Of a DNA stretch of 64,000 bases, positions 10,139 to 19,354 are shown piece after piece. Below the pieces are notes generated by a model, which saw only the letters and a list, made by a program, of their open reading frames with translations, was not told the origin of the DNA and made no database searches. The position numbers were made by a program, and so were the translations under genes. The DNA is from Bacteroidales bacterium (GTDB lineage Bacteria; Bacteroidota; Bacteroidia; Bacteroidales; GCA-2748055), in the NCBI GenBank assembly GCA_021740585.1, contig JAIOZM010000006.1, forward strand, positions 1-64,000. Reading direction: 5' to 3'. Every line of letters starts with the position of its first letter. Positions within the stretch are counted from its first letter, which is position 1.

Positions 10139-10146
10139 TATTTTTG
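10139..10146 (+). promoter_or_regulatory. Possible -7 element of the small membrane protein gene
   Basis: TATTTTTG matches the Bacteroidota -7 consensus TAnnTTTG and ends 26 bp before the ATG at 10173. No clear -33 TTTG was found, and it overlaps the T tract of the preceding terminator. Confidence 0.35.
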
Positions 10147-10172
10147 GGTAACAAAAAACCAAAACACGGAAT

Positions 10173-10592
10173 ATGAATGAATTCACGACTTTCTTCCTGC
10201 ATTTTATTTTTATTTCAGTTTTTGCATTTTTAATTGTTGTTTCTATTGTTTTACTAAAACCCTTCCGTGTTAATCAAAAGCGGCCCATAAGCACAATTTT
10301 ACTTAAGGTTTCTTACCTTCTTTTTCTAATTGCGTTTATAATTCTGGCTTATCTGATTTTGTTCTTTGCATCTATCCCTGACGACACTTCATTAGGGACT
10401 GACCGGACGGTACTTTCAATTTGCTATATTATCATAATGCTTTCATTCTTCATTCCCAACCTTGGGATAATGTTGAGGAGAAAAGTGAAAAAAGTAAGAT
10501 TTTACTACAATATTGTCTTTACTGTAATAAACATATTTTTTCTTCTGGCAATGGTGCTGATGTATAAATGTTTCCCTTTCGACTTTAACTAG
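10173..10592 (+). CDS. Small membrane protein of unknown function, four predicted spans
   Basis: I do not recognise this 139-residue protein. It is strongly hydrophobic, with four probable membrane helices at about 7-28, 43-66, 82-101 and 111-131, and short basic loops (KPFRVNQKR, RRKVKKVR) that would face the cytoplasm. There are no cysteine or charged motifs that suggest transport or catalysis. Its 3' end overlaps the converging miaA gene by 8 bp. Confidence 0.6.
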   Translation: MNEFTTFFLHFIFISVFAFLIVVSIVLLKPFRVNQKRPISTILLKVSYLLFLIAFIILAYLILFFASIPDDTSLGTDRTVLSICYIIIMLSFFIPNLGIMLRRKVKKVRFYYNIVFTVINIFFLLAMVLMYKCFPFDFN

Positions 10593-11520
10593 ACTCGCAG
10601 GAATATATAATTGATTTGGCTCTGGCAAGCTTTTTTTCCATACTTGCCAGTCCATCGATCCAATGAATTTTAAAACCATGTCTTTCCATCTTCCTAAACC
10701 ATGTCATTTGTCTTTTCCCAAACTGATGTATGGCGGTGTTTAGATTCTGAAACATGGTTTCGTAATCAATCTTACCTGTTATATACCATGTAATATATTT
10801 ATATTCAAGACCGTAGAAAATTAACTTTTCAGGATCCACTCCCGATTCGAGTAAATCCTTCACCTCCTCAATCATTCCGTTCTTTAACCTGTAATCCAGC
10901 CGTTCGGTTATTTTTTTTCTCTGGGTTTCTCTGTCATTTTTTACACCAAGAATGATATAATTAAGGTCTGGAGTTTCAACTTCAGGTTCTCCCTCGTTTT
11001 TATAAAATTCTGCAATCTCAATGGCTCGCAGTATCCTTTTGAGACTCTCCGTATCGGTTTGATTATGTGGGGTTTTATATGAAAAAAGAATCTTTCTTAG
11101 GTCATCCATACTTTTTGATTCCAGGTTTTCCCTGAGATCTTTATTTACTGGCACGCGGATTAATTTGTAGGCGTCGAGTACCGCTTCAATATACATACCG
11201 CTGCCGCCGCATAAGATTGGCAGTTTATTTCTTTTTCGTATGTCCTTAAAGGCATGTATGAAATCTTTCTGGAATTCAAAAACATTGTATTCATAACCGG
11301 GATCCACTATATCAATCAGGTGATAAGGCACATACCTACCGTTTATACTATATTCTGATAAGTCTTTTCCGGTTCCAATATCCATTTTTCTGTATACCTG
11401 TCGCGAATCGGCCGAAAGTATTTCGCCATCTATTTCCAATGCAAGATGAGCTGCCAGTCCGGTTTTGCCTCCTGCTGTAGGTCCAAGTATTGTTATTAGA
11501 TTTAGTTTTTTCAGTTCCAT
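10585..11520 (-). CDS. miaA: tRNA dimethylallyltransferase MiaA
   Basis: The 311-residue protein has the P-loop GPTAGGKT at residues 13-20, the LSADSRQVYRKMDIGTGK motif that follows it in MiaA, YHLIDIVDP, and LCGGSGMYI. These bind the dimethylallyl diphosphate and A37 of tRNA. MiaA makes i6A37 in tRNAs reading codons that start with U. Length and motif order are normal. It converges on the preceding small membrane protein gene. Confidence 0.97.
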   Translation of the reverse strand: MELKKLNLITILGPTAGGKTGLAAHLALEIDGEILSADSRQVYRKMDIGTGKDLSEYSINGRYVPYHLIDIVDPGYEYNVFEFQKDFIHAFKDIRKRNKLPILCGGSGMYIEAVLDAYKLIRVPVNKDLRENLESKSMDDLRKILFSYKTPHNQTDTESLKRILRAIEIAEFYKNEGEPEVETPDLNYIILGVKNDRETQRKKITERLDYRLKNGMIEEVKDLLESGVDPEKLIFYGLEYKYITWYITGKIDYETMFQNLNTAIHQFGKRQMTWFRKMERHGFKIHWIDGLASMEKKLARAKSIIYSCESS

Positions 11521-11660
11521 TGGTCTGGATATCGAAAAGTACTTTATTCTTTCAGACTATAAATTTATCTAAAATTTATGCAATTCCCGAGATTGTTTAT
11601 GTGAAATGCCTGCATCCTGATTTTCAATCCCAATTATAATGAGTTTATCATTGAGATAAC

Positions 11661-11668
11661 TAACTTTG
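11661..11668 (+). promoter_or_regulatory. Probable -7 element of smpB
   Basis: TAACTTTG matches TAnnTTTG. It would start transcription near 11675, which places the in-frame GTG at 11668 upstream of the message and supports the ATG at 11686 as the true smpB start. Confidence 0.5.
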
Positions 11669-11685
11669 TGATCCAATTATTGAAA

Positions 11686-12144
11686 ATGGAGAGTAAAATT
11701 TACATAAAGAACAAACGTGCTTATTTCGATTACGAGATTCTGGAAAAGTTTACTGCCGGAATGGTGTTGACCGGAACGGAAGTGAAGTCGATAAGGGAAG
11801 GGAAGGTAAGTTTGGGGGATTCCTATTGTTTCATCAGAGAAAATGAAATTTTTGTGCGTGGTATGCAGATCGCCGAATATAAATTTGGGACCTATAACAA
11901 TCATAGTCCGGAACGGGAAAGAAAACTTCTCCTAAACAGAAAAGAAATTAAAAGGCTAAGCAGAAAAACCAAGGAATCGGGGAATACCATCATAAGTATT
12001 GCGCTCTTTTTTTCTGCTAAAGGATTGGCAAAACTTGAAATTGGTCTCGCCACGGGTAAAAAGCAATACGATAAGCGTGAATCGATAAAACAAAATGACG
12101 CCAAACGGCAGATTGACAGGATGCAAAAATTTAAAGGGAGATAG
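11686..12144 (+). CDS. smpB: SsrA-binding protein SmpB
   Basis: From the ATG at 11686 the protein is 152 residues. It has YIKNKRAYFDYEILEKFTAG and LTGTEVKSIREGKVSLGDSY, both SmpB signatures, and a basic C-terminal tail (KRESIKQNDAKRQIDRMQKFKG) that enters the ribosomal A-site/mRNA channel. SmpB binds tmRNA and is needed for rescue of stalled ribosomes. A longer frame starting with GTG at 11668 is possible but lies within the promoter. The tmRNA gene is not in this window. Confidence 0.97.
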   Translation: MESKIYIKNKRAYFDYEILEKFTAGMVLTGTEVKSIREGKVSLGDSYCFIRENEIFVRGMQIAEYKFGTYNNHSPERERKLLLNRKEIKRLSRKTKESGNTIISIALFFSAKGLAKLEIGLATGKKQYDKRESIKQNDAKRQIDRMQKFKGR

Positions 12145-12164
12145 GATTTCCTAAAAAAAAATTA

Positions 12165-13550
12165 TTACTGACTGAAAAAGAAGTTGTTCAATTCGTAAAT
12201 ATCTTCAACACTCAGACTAAGTTTCTGATCGAAATAATTATCAATTCCCTGGAGTAATTCCTCGAAGGAGATATAACCGTCATTGTCGGTATCGAGGGAT
12301 TTAAACTTATCGGGAATGCCTTCAACAGACTTCCTTACATAAGACTTACCTATCGTTTCAAAGTATTTGATTACATCAGATCTGCCCATTGCCTCATTTC
12401 TGTTTAAAAGACGAATCAGATAGTCCTCTTCACTAATGCTAACCCCGTTATCGTCAACCCATGCTCCGGGGGAAGAAAATTTTTCCTTGTCAAGATAATC
12501 CGGTATCCCATCTTTATCCTCATCCAAAGGACAGCCCAGGGTGTCGGTTACCACACCATACGGAGTACCGGGACATTCATCAACAGCGTCAAGAATAAAA
12601 TCGCCATCCTCATCATCAAACATCACGGCATCGAATTCCATTTCAGCAAACATCTTCTCAATTATTACAGTCTTAGGTTCTGAAAAAAGGTCGAAATCAA
12701 TACCTATATAATTATAAATCAGAATGTCGTTACCTTTTTTGCCTACAACTGAAGTGCCCACACTGGAAACATTATCGATAAAGTCTGAAAAAGTAATGTG
12801 AAAAGAGCTCCCTAATTTCAGATTGACTCTCTCAGAAATTTTCATATTTAGTCCAAAATCAACAGGAATTGCAAAAGTGTTTTGAGAATAATTTCCCAAA
12901 TTGAACTCTTGTCTTTCATTCTGACGAAGGTTGGTTTCATAGTTATAGTCCTGATATATGACAGAACTCAATGAGGCATCTCCTGCAAATTCAGAAATAT
13001 CTCTAATAGATCCGTCAGACCAATAATGGTAGTTAATTTTCGTATCATTAATGGTAGTATATAAATCACCCTTTGGTGAAAATTGAAGGTTTTCAATTCC
13101 AATACTTACGAAGGGTTTGATAAGTGAATTCTTTTTCAGAATATGTTCGAAAGAATATTCCAGGTTGATCCCAAAGTTTACCAAATCGGTTTCAAAATTC
13201 AGATTACGGGTGGTGTCGGTCAGGGATCTTTCGTTGCCCGAAACTTTTCCATACAGAAAATTTAAATTTAATTTAAGGTATCTTTTTACATCCAGATAAG
13301 TGGAGATATTAATTTTATAAGCTTTATCACCAAGAACGGGATTCGAATAGTTATTGTTAACGTCACCAAGGAAATTAAAAACTCCGGATGAAATACCTAC
13401 CATTGGTTTATAAACCGGATTCTCGTTTAATATCCTCTCATTCAGAAGGTCTTCGACCACATCCTCCTGAGAGTAAATAAAACCGCCAGTTGTGAATAAT
13501 ACCAGAATGATCGCAAAAACTCTGTTCATCAATAGGTTTTTAATGCTCAA
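12165..13550 (-). CDS. Outer-membrane protein with thrombospondin type 3 repeats and EF-hand
   Basis: The 461-residue protein has a signal peptide (FAIILVLFTTGGFIYSQ) and a beta-rich region at about 45-300 with alternating polar/aromatic strands, probably an outer-membrane barrel. Calcium-binding stretches follow: DDEDGDFILDAVDECPG and DEDKDGIPDYLD are thrombospondin type 3 repeats, and LDTDNDGYISFEEL near residue 425 is a canonical EF-hand loop. I infer a calcium-stabilised surface protein. It lies 7 bp downstream of a SPOR-like gene, so the two are probably co-transcribed. Confidence 0.75.
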   Translation of the reverse strand: MSIKNLLMNRVFAIILVLFTTGGFIYSQEDVVEDLLNERILNENPVYKPMVGISSGVFNFLGDVNNNYSNPVLGDKAYKINISTYLDVKRYLKLNLNFLYGKVSGNERSLTDTTRNLNFETDLVNFGINLEYSFEHILKKNSLIKPFVSIGIENLQFSPKGDLYTTINDTKINYHYWSDGSIRDISEFAGDASLSSVIYQDYNYETNLRQNERQEFNLGNYSQNTFAIPVDFGLNMKISERVNLKLGSSFHITFSDFIDNVSSVGTSVVGKKGNDILIYNYIGIDFDLFSEPKTVIIEKMFAEMEFDAVMFDDEDGDFILDAVDECPGTPYGVVTDTLGCPLDEDKDGIPDYLDKEKFSSPGAWVDDNGVSISEEDYLIRLLNRNEAMGRSDVIKYFETIGKSYVRKSVEGIPDKFKSLDTDNDGYISFEELLQGIDNYFDQKLSLSVEDIYELNNFFFSQ

Positions 13551-13557
13551 TACCTTT

Positions 13558-14904
13558 TTAACGATACCATTTATTATTGGTTACCATCAATGCTTCCTGA
13601 ACAGTAATTCTTCTGCCGTCGCTATATGCAGAAACAAAAGCATCATGAATTGGGGTTGTCTCCCAAATTTTCACCCTGTAATCTCTGGCATCTTTATATA
13701 CATTGAACGAACCTGTTGAATATTTGCGCCATCCGTCGTGATACTCCATTTTGACTTCATCACTTATTTTCCGGGCACGGAAATACTTTTCAATATCCAC
13801 TTCTGTATGACCGGCTGAAAGCTGAACCCGATAATAAATCCCTGCCTGGGGTTGAAGAATGTCTCCTTCGCTTGCTGATTCATCAAAACTTACTTCAGTC
13901 TTTTTAACATCTGCAACCGGATCAATTTTTTCAGTCTCATTACTTTCCTGCACAATCACGTCTGCCACCTCACTATCAGCAACAGTATCTGAAGCTTCTA
14001 TTTCAGCAGTATCTCGTTCAATAAAATAATCTGCAAGGTCATCTTTTTTTTGTTCAATCGCAATTATTTCTGTCGCATTACCAGTAATATACGAAAATGT
14101 TCCTGAAGGAGTAAGGTTTTCAATAGCATATCCGGGATCGGGAATGATATTGTAAGTGATACTGAATTCAGACTGCAGGGGAAGATTCATCCACAATATT
14201 TTTGCTACTCCCCGACTAAAACTAAAGATTCCTTCCTGAGAATCTCCTTCAACTGCCCTATAACCTGCTGGGATTTGTTCTTCAATTTTTGCGAATTTAC
14301 TTAAATCGCCTTTTTTTACCAGAAGTTCAACGGTATATTGATAATTGCCTGATTTAACAGGAGGTGAGCGCAGGACTGCCAATTTGTTAAATGAATCTGG
14401 TGTTTGTCCGGTTTCCCTTAACATTTGTTCAAAATCTTTTATGTCGACAATTAGGCTGTCAGCGAGCTCAGGACTCGGGATTATGTTGATCATATGCTCA
14501 GCAGAAACCTCCATATTCCTTCGTTGATTTTCTTCCACAAAGGCAAAATCGCCCTTTAATTCAAAGCTTCCTTTAAGTCGTTTGTCAACATTAATATTAT
14601 AACTAACCGAAAGTGTGTTCTCAGCCGGAAGTTTTATCCAGATTAATCTGATTCTTTGGTCTTCAAAAGAAAAATCGGCATTGGCAGATGTAACTCTCTC
14701 AGCCGTTAAGCCATATGGCAGATCCTGTATATACCTTGAGAAACTTTCCAAATCACCTTTCTCGATAATAATATCGACACGGAAGCTTTCTCCTGCCTGT
14801 ACCTCGGTTGGGACGCTTAGCTTTACGTTTATTTCCTGATCAATAAACCATGAAAACAAAAATATTCCTAACAGATTTAAATAAACAAACAGTTGATAAA
14901 ACAT
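13558..14904 (-). CDS. Membrane-anchored envelope protein with two repeated beta domains and a SPOR-like C-terminus
   Basis: I do not know a named family for this 448-residue protein. It has an N-terminal hydrophobic segment (about 4-20) that may be a signal anchor. Two related beta-sandwich-like domains follow at about 28-140 and 165-290; each has a KGDL-x-x-F/FAK element and the pattern IWIKLPAENTLSVSYNIN / ILWMNLPLQSEFSITYNI. An acidic linker leads to a C-terminal region (IYYRVQLSAGHTEVD...YSTGSFNVYKDARDYR) resembling SPOR. It probably acts in the periplasm with the EF-hand protein encoded next. Confidence 0.6.
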   Translation of the reverse strand: MFYQLFVYLNLLGIFLFSWFIDQEINVKLSVPTEVQAGESFRVDIIIEKGDLESFSRYIQDLPYGLTAERVTSANADFSFEDQRIRLIWIKLPAENTLSVSYNINVDKRLKGSFELKGDFAFVEENQRRNMEVSAEHMINIIPSPELADSLIVDIKDFEQMLRETGQTPDSFNKLAVLRSPPVKSGNYQYTVELLVKKGDLSKFAKIEEQIPAGYRAVEGDSQEGIFSFSRGVAKILWMNLPLQSEFSITYNIIPDPGYAIENLTPSGTFSYITGNATEIIAIEQKKDDLADYFIERDTAEIEASDTVADSEVADVIVQESNETEKIDPVADVKKTEVSFDESASEGDILQPQAGIYYRVQLSAGHTEVDIEKYFRARKISDEVKMEYHDGWRKYSTGSFNVYKDARDYRVKIWETTPIHDAFVSAYSDGRRITVQEALMVTNNKWYR

Positions 14905-15004
14905 AATTTCCTATTATTTTTCCGCAAAGTAGGTATAATGGCAGCTTTATAAAATAGGCTAAATACTCAAAATATTAACAACTTCATTTTATTATCCACA
15001 TCTT

Positions 15005-15715
15005 TTAGAAATTCGGGCTCAATAGGTATTTTGTGTAGAATTTATTTATGTAATCCACCGCTTCTTCTGCTGAATCTGTAAGAATGAACAAGTCTAAATC
15101 TTTTTTATTTATGTTTTTTTCCTTCTCCAACATTACATTCTTTATCCATTCTACCAAACCCTCCCAATAATCTTTGCCAACAAGGACTATTGGAAATTTT
15201 CCAATTTTTTCAGTCTGAATGAGAGTAAGGGCTTCAAAAAGCTCATCGAAAGTGCCAAATCCACCTGGAAGGACAATATATCCCTGGGCATATTTTTGAA
15301 ACATAACCTTCCTTACAAAAAAATGCTTAAATGTGATCAGTTTGTCTGAATCAATAAACAGGTTGGCTGATTGCTCAAAGGGCAAATCAATATTTACCCC
15401 AACACTTTTACCTTTTCCTTTAGTTGCACCCATATTTGCAGCTTCCATAATCCCGGGTCCACCACCGGTAATAACACCGTATCCGTGCTGGGTAAGCTTA
15501 TAGGCAATATCTTCAGCGAGTCTGAAATACTTATTATCCGGATCTGTTCTGGCCGATCCAAAAATGGATACACAGGGGCCAATGCTTCCCAGTTTCTCAA
15601 ATCCCAGTACAAACTCAGACATAATCTTAAAGATCTGCCAGGTATCATGGGTTTGAATTTCATTCCAGTCTTTTTGCTTAAAAGCTTTTACAATTTTTTC
15701 TTCGCTTGTTGACAT
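15005..15715 (-). CDS. LOG-family nucleotide phosphoribohydrolase (TIGR00730)
   Basis: The 236-residue protein has the Rossmann-like LOG signature: CVSIFGSART, GVITGGGPGIMEAAN and the catalytic PGGFGTFDELFEALT. LOG proteins hydrolyse nucleoside 5'-monophosphates to base and ribose 5-phosphate; in plants and some bacteria they activate cytokinins. The substrate here cannot be told from sequence. The gene stands alone, with intergenic space on both sides. Confidence 0.93.
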   Translation of the reverse strand: MSTSEEKIVKAFKQKDWNEIQTHDTWQIFKIMSEFVLGFEKLGSIGPCVSIFGSARTDPDNKYFRLAEDIAYKLTQHGYGVITGGGPGIMEAANMGATKGKGKSVGVNIDLPFEQSANLFIDSDKLITFKHFFVRKVMFQKYAQGYIVLPGGFGTFDELFEALTLIQTEKIGKFPIVLVGKDYWEGLVEWIKNVMLEKEKNINKKDLDLFILTDSAEEAVDYINKFYTKYLLSPNF

Positions 15716-15864
15716 ATTTTTTTTCTTTAAGATAATAATTTATTTACACGAAATTCTAATTTGCCTCATCTCTTTTTTTCTTTCATCCTTTCACTTTATT
15801 TAGTCCCCAAATGGCCCCACCATTTAGAAACCACTACCTCCGATAGCCATCCAGGACTACACCA

Positions 15865-18081
15865 CTATTCAATTCTTTTTTGAGTATTCGAATTAAGAAA
15901 CAGAATTGGTCCTAAATCATCGTAGCCTTCAAAAATGGATTTGCCCTGATTTTTCAGACTATCTTCCCTAAAACCTATCAATGAAAGGGCAGCTTCCTTA
16001 CTATATTGGTTTATAAGTTTTTTTATACCGGTTTTCGGATTCTCAGGGATAATAGTAATGTTATTTGAGTTTATTGGCAAACGTCCCTTGATAACCAGGT
16101 CTTTCACTTGCTTTCTGGTTTCTTTCTCAGCGCCTTCTTTACGAACGTCAAAGATTTTAATATTGCTTTTTTTCCAGATAGGATGTCCCAGGATGATAAA
16201 ACTTAGGAGGATTAGCAGATGGGAATTTTCCTGATCTGTACTCCTGATCCATACATGAATATCTTTTTTGAAATCTACATACTTTTCGGTACTTCGGTAA
16301 ACACAAACATCAAAATTTCCTGCTTTCACTAATGGAATATTTTCACTTATTTCTCCAAGAACCGAAGCGTCATTTTTTGAATACTCAAATATTACCATAT
16401 TATTTTCCATTCCAGATATTCCCGGAACCTGTATGGTTTGGGCAATAGCTGAAGTATAGGAAGGCGAAATAAGGGTGTCGATGTATACATGGTTGTGGTC
16501 ATCCTCAAATTGCGATATTAATTTTGCAAGCTCCGTGCTGGCCTGTGTGCATTTTGCTGTGGAATAATATCCTTCAATTAAGTGAATGTAGGTTCCAAAT
16601 CCATATTTGTATGAAATCCAGTTCAAAAGCTGAAAAGCATTGGTTCTGTCGAATGAATCTCTGCTAATACAAATGGCACTGGGCCGCCATTCCTTATTAT
16701 GTCTGCTTTTCTGAGACCTTTGTAAATACACTTGTAAATTTCTGTTTAATTGAAATAAGGAATTTGTAAATATGGCTTCCAAACCTTTTCTGTTTTTGTG
16801 TAGGTAGTTTGTAAGTATGTATAAGAGTGTCATTAGAATAATTGCAGCAAGGGCATAGCTGAAATTCATTTTAAACATTAGCCATACTGCAGCCATAAAA
16901 CCCACAAGCGAAATAACCCAGTGAGATTTGAAAGACGGACGATAGGAAGGAGATGCCCCGAAATGATTCAGGAATGAAATCAAACAGAGCGAGCCATAGG
17001 TAACCATAAAAAACATCGAAATAATTTGAGCTACTGCATCTACATCGCCCATGGCTACAAAAACAATGGCGATAAGGGAAGTTAATAATGTGGCGTTAAA
17101 AGGTTCGTTATTTTCACCCTTTTGTTTGGCGAAAATCCGGTTTATTTTTCTCATTGGAAGGGAGTTGTCCTGAGCAAGGGCCTGAAGAGTTCTTGGAGCT
17201 ACCATAATAGAACCAATGGCAGAGGATATAGTTGAAGCAGCCAATCCTAATGGAATAATAAACCCTCCTCCAATGGCAATTTTTGACATAATAAGCTGGT
17301 TTTCGGTAAGATCTTGTGCACTGGCTGAAGTGAAAAACTTCCATGCAATGAAAATATAGATGATCATGCCCGAAACGGTGGCAAGGGTTGTTCCAAGTGG
17401 AATTGATACCGATGGTTTTTTCAGGTCACCTGACAATCCTACACCTGCTGTCATACCGGTAAAAGCCGGGAAAATAATAGCGAAAACGATAAAGAAATCT
17501 TTTTTATTAGAGAAATTGATGTCAGAGAACCGGAAACCACCATCCTCTAGATATCCTGTTTTTCCCATGAAAAAAAGAATGAGTGAGACAAACAATATTC
17601 CAACCACTATATATAATGTCTTAACACCGATGTCGGCTCCTTTTTTCAGGATAAGAGCTGATAAACCAATCATGGCCGGTATGCTAATGACTTGACGGGG
17701 AACGATAAACCCGAATTTGGCGCTTAAAAAATTAAATAAAGGTTCGAAAGCTTCTGTAAAAGCAATTACATAAAAAGCAACTGAAATAGCCTGCGATAAA
17801 TAAAGGGCTATTCCTATGGTTGCTCCAATATTTAGTCCGAAGGATCTGGAAATAATAAAATATTCACCTCCTCCTTCAACTCTTTTATTGGTAGCAAGCT
17901 CCGATATTGCCAGGGCTGTAGGTATGGTAACCAAATGGCCGAGGATAATTATTAGCAGAGTACCTCCAAAGCCCAGAGTACCCACAGCAAATCCAAATCT
18001 TAGAAATAAAATCGCACCCAGAATTGTTGCGATAGCGGTGAAAAAAACGGGGGAAGTTCCGAACTTTTGAGTATTTGGCAT
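15865..18081 (-). CDS. SLC12-type cation-chloride cotransporter (APC superfamily)
   Basis: The 738-residue protein starts with TSPVFFTAIATILGAILFLRFGFAVG, typical of the APC-fold Na-K-Cl/K-Cl cotransporter branch rather than amino acid permeases. About twelve membrane helices cover residues 10-435. A cytosolic C-terminal domain at about 450-730 shows alpha/beta character, like the regulatory tail of SLC12 proteins. Bacterial members are poorly characterised, and ion selectivity cannot be read from sequence. It is monocistronic. Confidence 0.8.
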   Translation of the reverse strand: MPNTQKFGTSPVFFTAIATILGAILFLRFGFAVGTLGFGGTLLIIILGHLVTIPTALAISELATNKRVEGGGEYFIISRSFGLNIGATIGIALYLSQAISVAFYVIAFTEAFEPLFNFLSAKFGFIVPRQVISIPAMIGLSALILKKGADIGVKTLYIVVGILFVSLILFFMGKTGYLEDGGFRFSDINFSNKKDFFIVFAIIFPAFTGMTAGVGLSGDLKKPSVSIPLGTTLATVSGMIIYIFIAWKFFTSASAQDLTENQLIMSKIAIGGGFIIPLGLAASTISSAIGSIMVAPRTLQALAQDNSLPMRKINRIFAKQKGENNEPFNATLLTSLIAIVFVAMGDVDAVAQIISMFFMVTYGSLCLISFLNHFGASPSYRPSFKSHWVISLVGFMAAVWLMFKMNFSYALAAIILMTLLYILTNYLHKNRKGLEAIFTNSLFQLNRNLQVYLQRSQKSRHNKEWRPSAICISRDSFDRTNAFQLLNWISYKYGFGTYIHLIEGYYSTAKCTQASTELAKLISQFEDDHNHVYIDTLISPSYTSAIAQTIQVPGISGMENNMVIFEYSKNDASVLGEISENIPLVKAGNFDVCVYRSTEKYVDFKKDIHVWIRSTDQENSHLLILLSFIILGHPIWKKSNIKIFDVRKEGAEKETRKQVKDLVIKGRLPINSNNITIIPENPKTGIKKLINQYSKEAALSLIGFREDSLKNQGKSIFEGYDDLGPILFLNSNTQKRIE

Positions 18082-18206
18082 AAATTAAATTTTTTGGGAA
18101 TTTACAGGATTTTTCGTGGATTAGCAATTGATTTTTACAAAATAGTTTTTACTATCAATACCTGAAAATATCAAAAAAATATTAATTCAAAATTTATTCT
18201 ACCAAA

Positions 18207-19295
18207 CTATTCTGTAATTTTTCTTGATTTAATCTTATCTTCAAGTGAAACGCCTTCAAGAACTTCAATATTAATGCCGTCTGAAAGTCCGGTGATAATA
18301 AATCTCTTTTCAAATACCTGTTTGCTTACTTCAATTTCAATGAAGGTGGAGTCGTTTTCAAATTTTATCAAACTTTCCGGAATCACTATAACACTATCTC
18401 TTTTTTCAAGTATTATATCTGCATTGGCAGAATATCCCGAGCGAACGAAATAATTTTCATCCAGCTTGAGGGCTGCCTTAATTTCAAACTGGATGGCACC
18501 ATTTTCTTCCACACCTTTGGGTGCTATAAATTCTAAAACGGCATCAAAACGCACATTATCAATCGCTCCAATGGTAATGCTAAGAATCATTCCAGGTTTA
18601 ATTTTCCCAACTTCAGTTTCGTCCACTTTTCCTTCAAAAATCATTTCCTGCATATTGGCAACATAAGCAATGGTAGTGCCTTCGCTAAAGGTGTTGGTTT
18701 CAATCACAGAATTGCCCTCTTCCACAGGAATGTCGAGTACCATGCCTGATATAGTGGATCGAATAAGTGTATTCGTTGTTTCATCCGATTTGCTGGTAAC
18801 TCCTTCCTTTATCAATTGAAGGTTATTATTTGCCGCTTGTAATTCTTCTTTTGAATTCAGATATTCCAGTTCATACTTTTGAAATTCGGCTTCGGGAATA
18901 ACACCCTGATCAAACATTTTTTTCTGTCTGCTGAAATTCTTTCCTGCATCTTCAAAATTATTTCTGGCTGTTTCCAGACGATACTCGGCTTCATTGAGAC
19001 TTATCATATTTGGAATGATTTTAACCCTGGCAATCAGATCGCCTTCCCTAATCATTTTTCCTTCTTCGACGTAAATCTTTTGAACAATTCCTGAAACTTG
19101 AGGTTTTATCTCAATTTCAATTCGTGGAACAACTTTCCCGGTGGCAACAGTTTTTCGTTCAATATTGGAAATAAATGGTGATTCAATGGCAAAAACATCT
19201 GGTAGTTTTTGCGACTTTTTATATAGGAAATAGATGGTCCAGACAAAACCACCAAGGATAATCACTAACAAAAGTATTCTGAGAAATTTCTTCAT
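18207..19295 (-). CDS. Periplasmic adaptor (HlyD/MacA-like) of an ABC exporter
   Basis: The 362-residue protein has an N-terminal membrane anchor (about 5-25) and the split biotinyl-lipoyl domain (VATGKVVPRIEIEIKPQVSG ... TIRSTISGMVLDIPVEEGNSV in pieces). A coiled-coil hairpin lies between them at about 105-165, and beta-barrel/membrane-proximal domains follow. Such adaptors link an inner-membrane transporter to an outer-membrane TolC-type channel. It is last in a four-gene run with two permeases and an ATPase. No TolC gene is in the window. Confidence 0.9.
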   Translation of the reverse strand: MKKFLRILLLVIILGGFVWTIYFLYKKSQKLPDVFAIESPFISNIERKTVATGKVVPRIEIEIKPQVSGIVQKIYVEEGKMIREGDLIARVKIIPNMISLNEAEYRLETARNNFEDAGKNFSRQKKMFDQGVIPEAEFQKYELEYLNSKEELQAANNNLQLIKEGVTSKSDETTNTLIRSTISGMVLDIPVEEGNSVIETNTFSEGTTIAYVANMQEMIFEGKVDETEVGKIKPGMILSITIGAIDNVRFDAVLEFIAPKGVEENGAIQFEIKAALKLDENYFVRSGYSANADIILEKRDSVIVIPESLIKFENDSTFIEIEVSKQVFEKRFIITGLSDGINIEVLEGVSLEDKIKSRKITE

Positions 19296-19354
19296 AAGGT
19301 TAAATTTATTTTAATTATAGAATGTTCAAATCAAATATAATAAAAAAGAAAACT

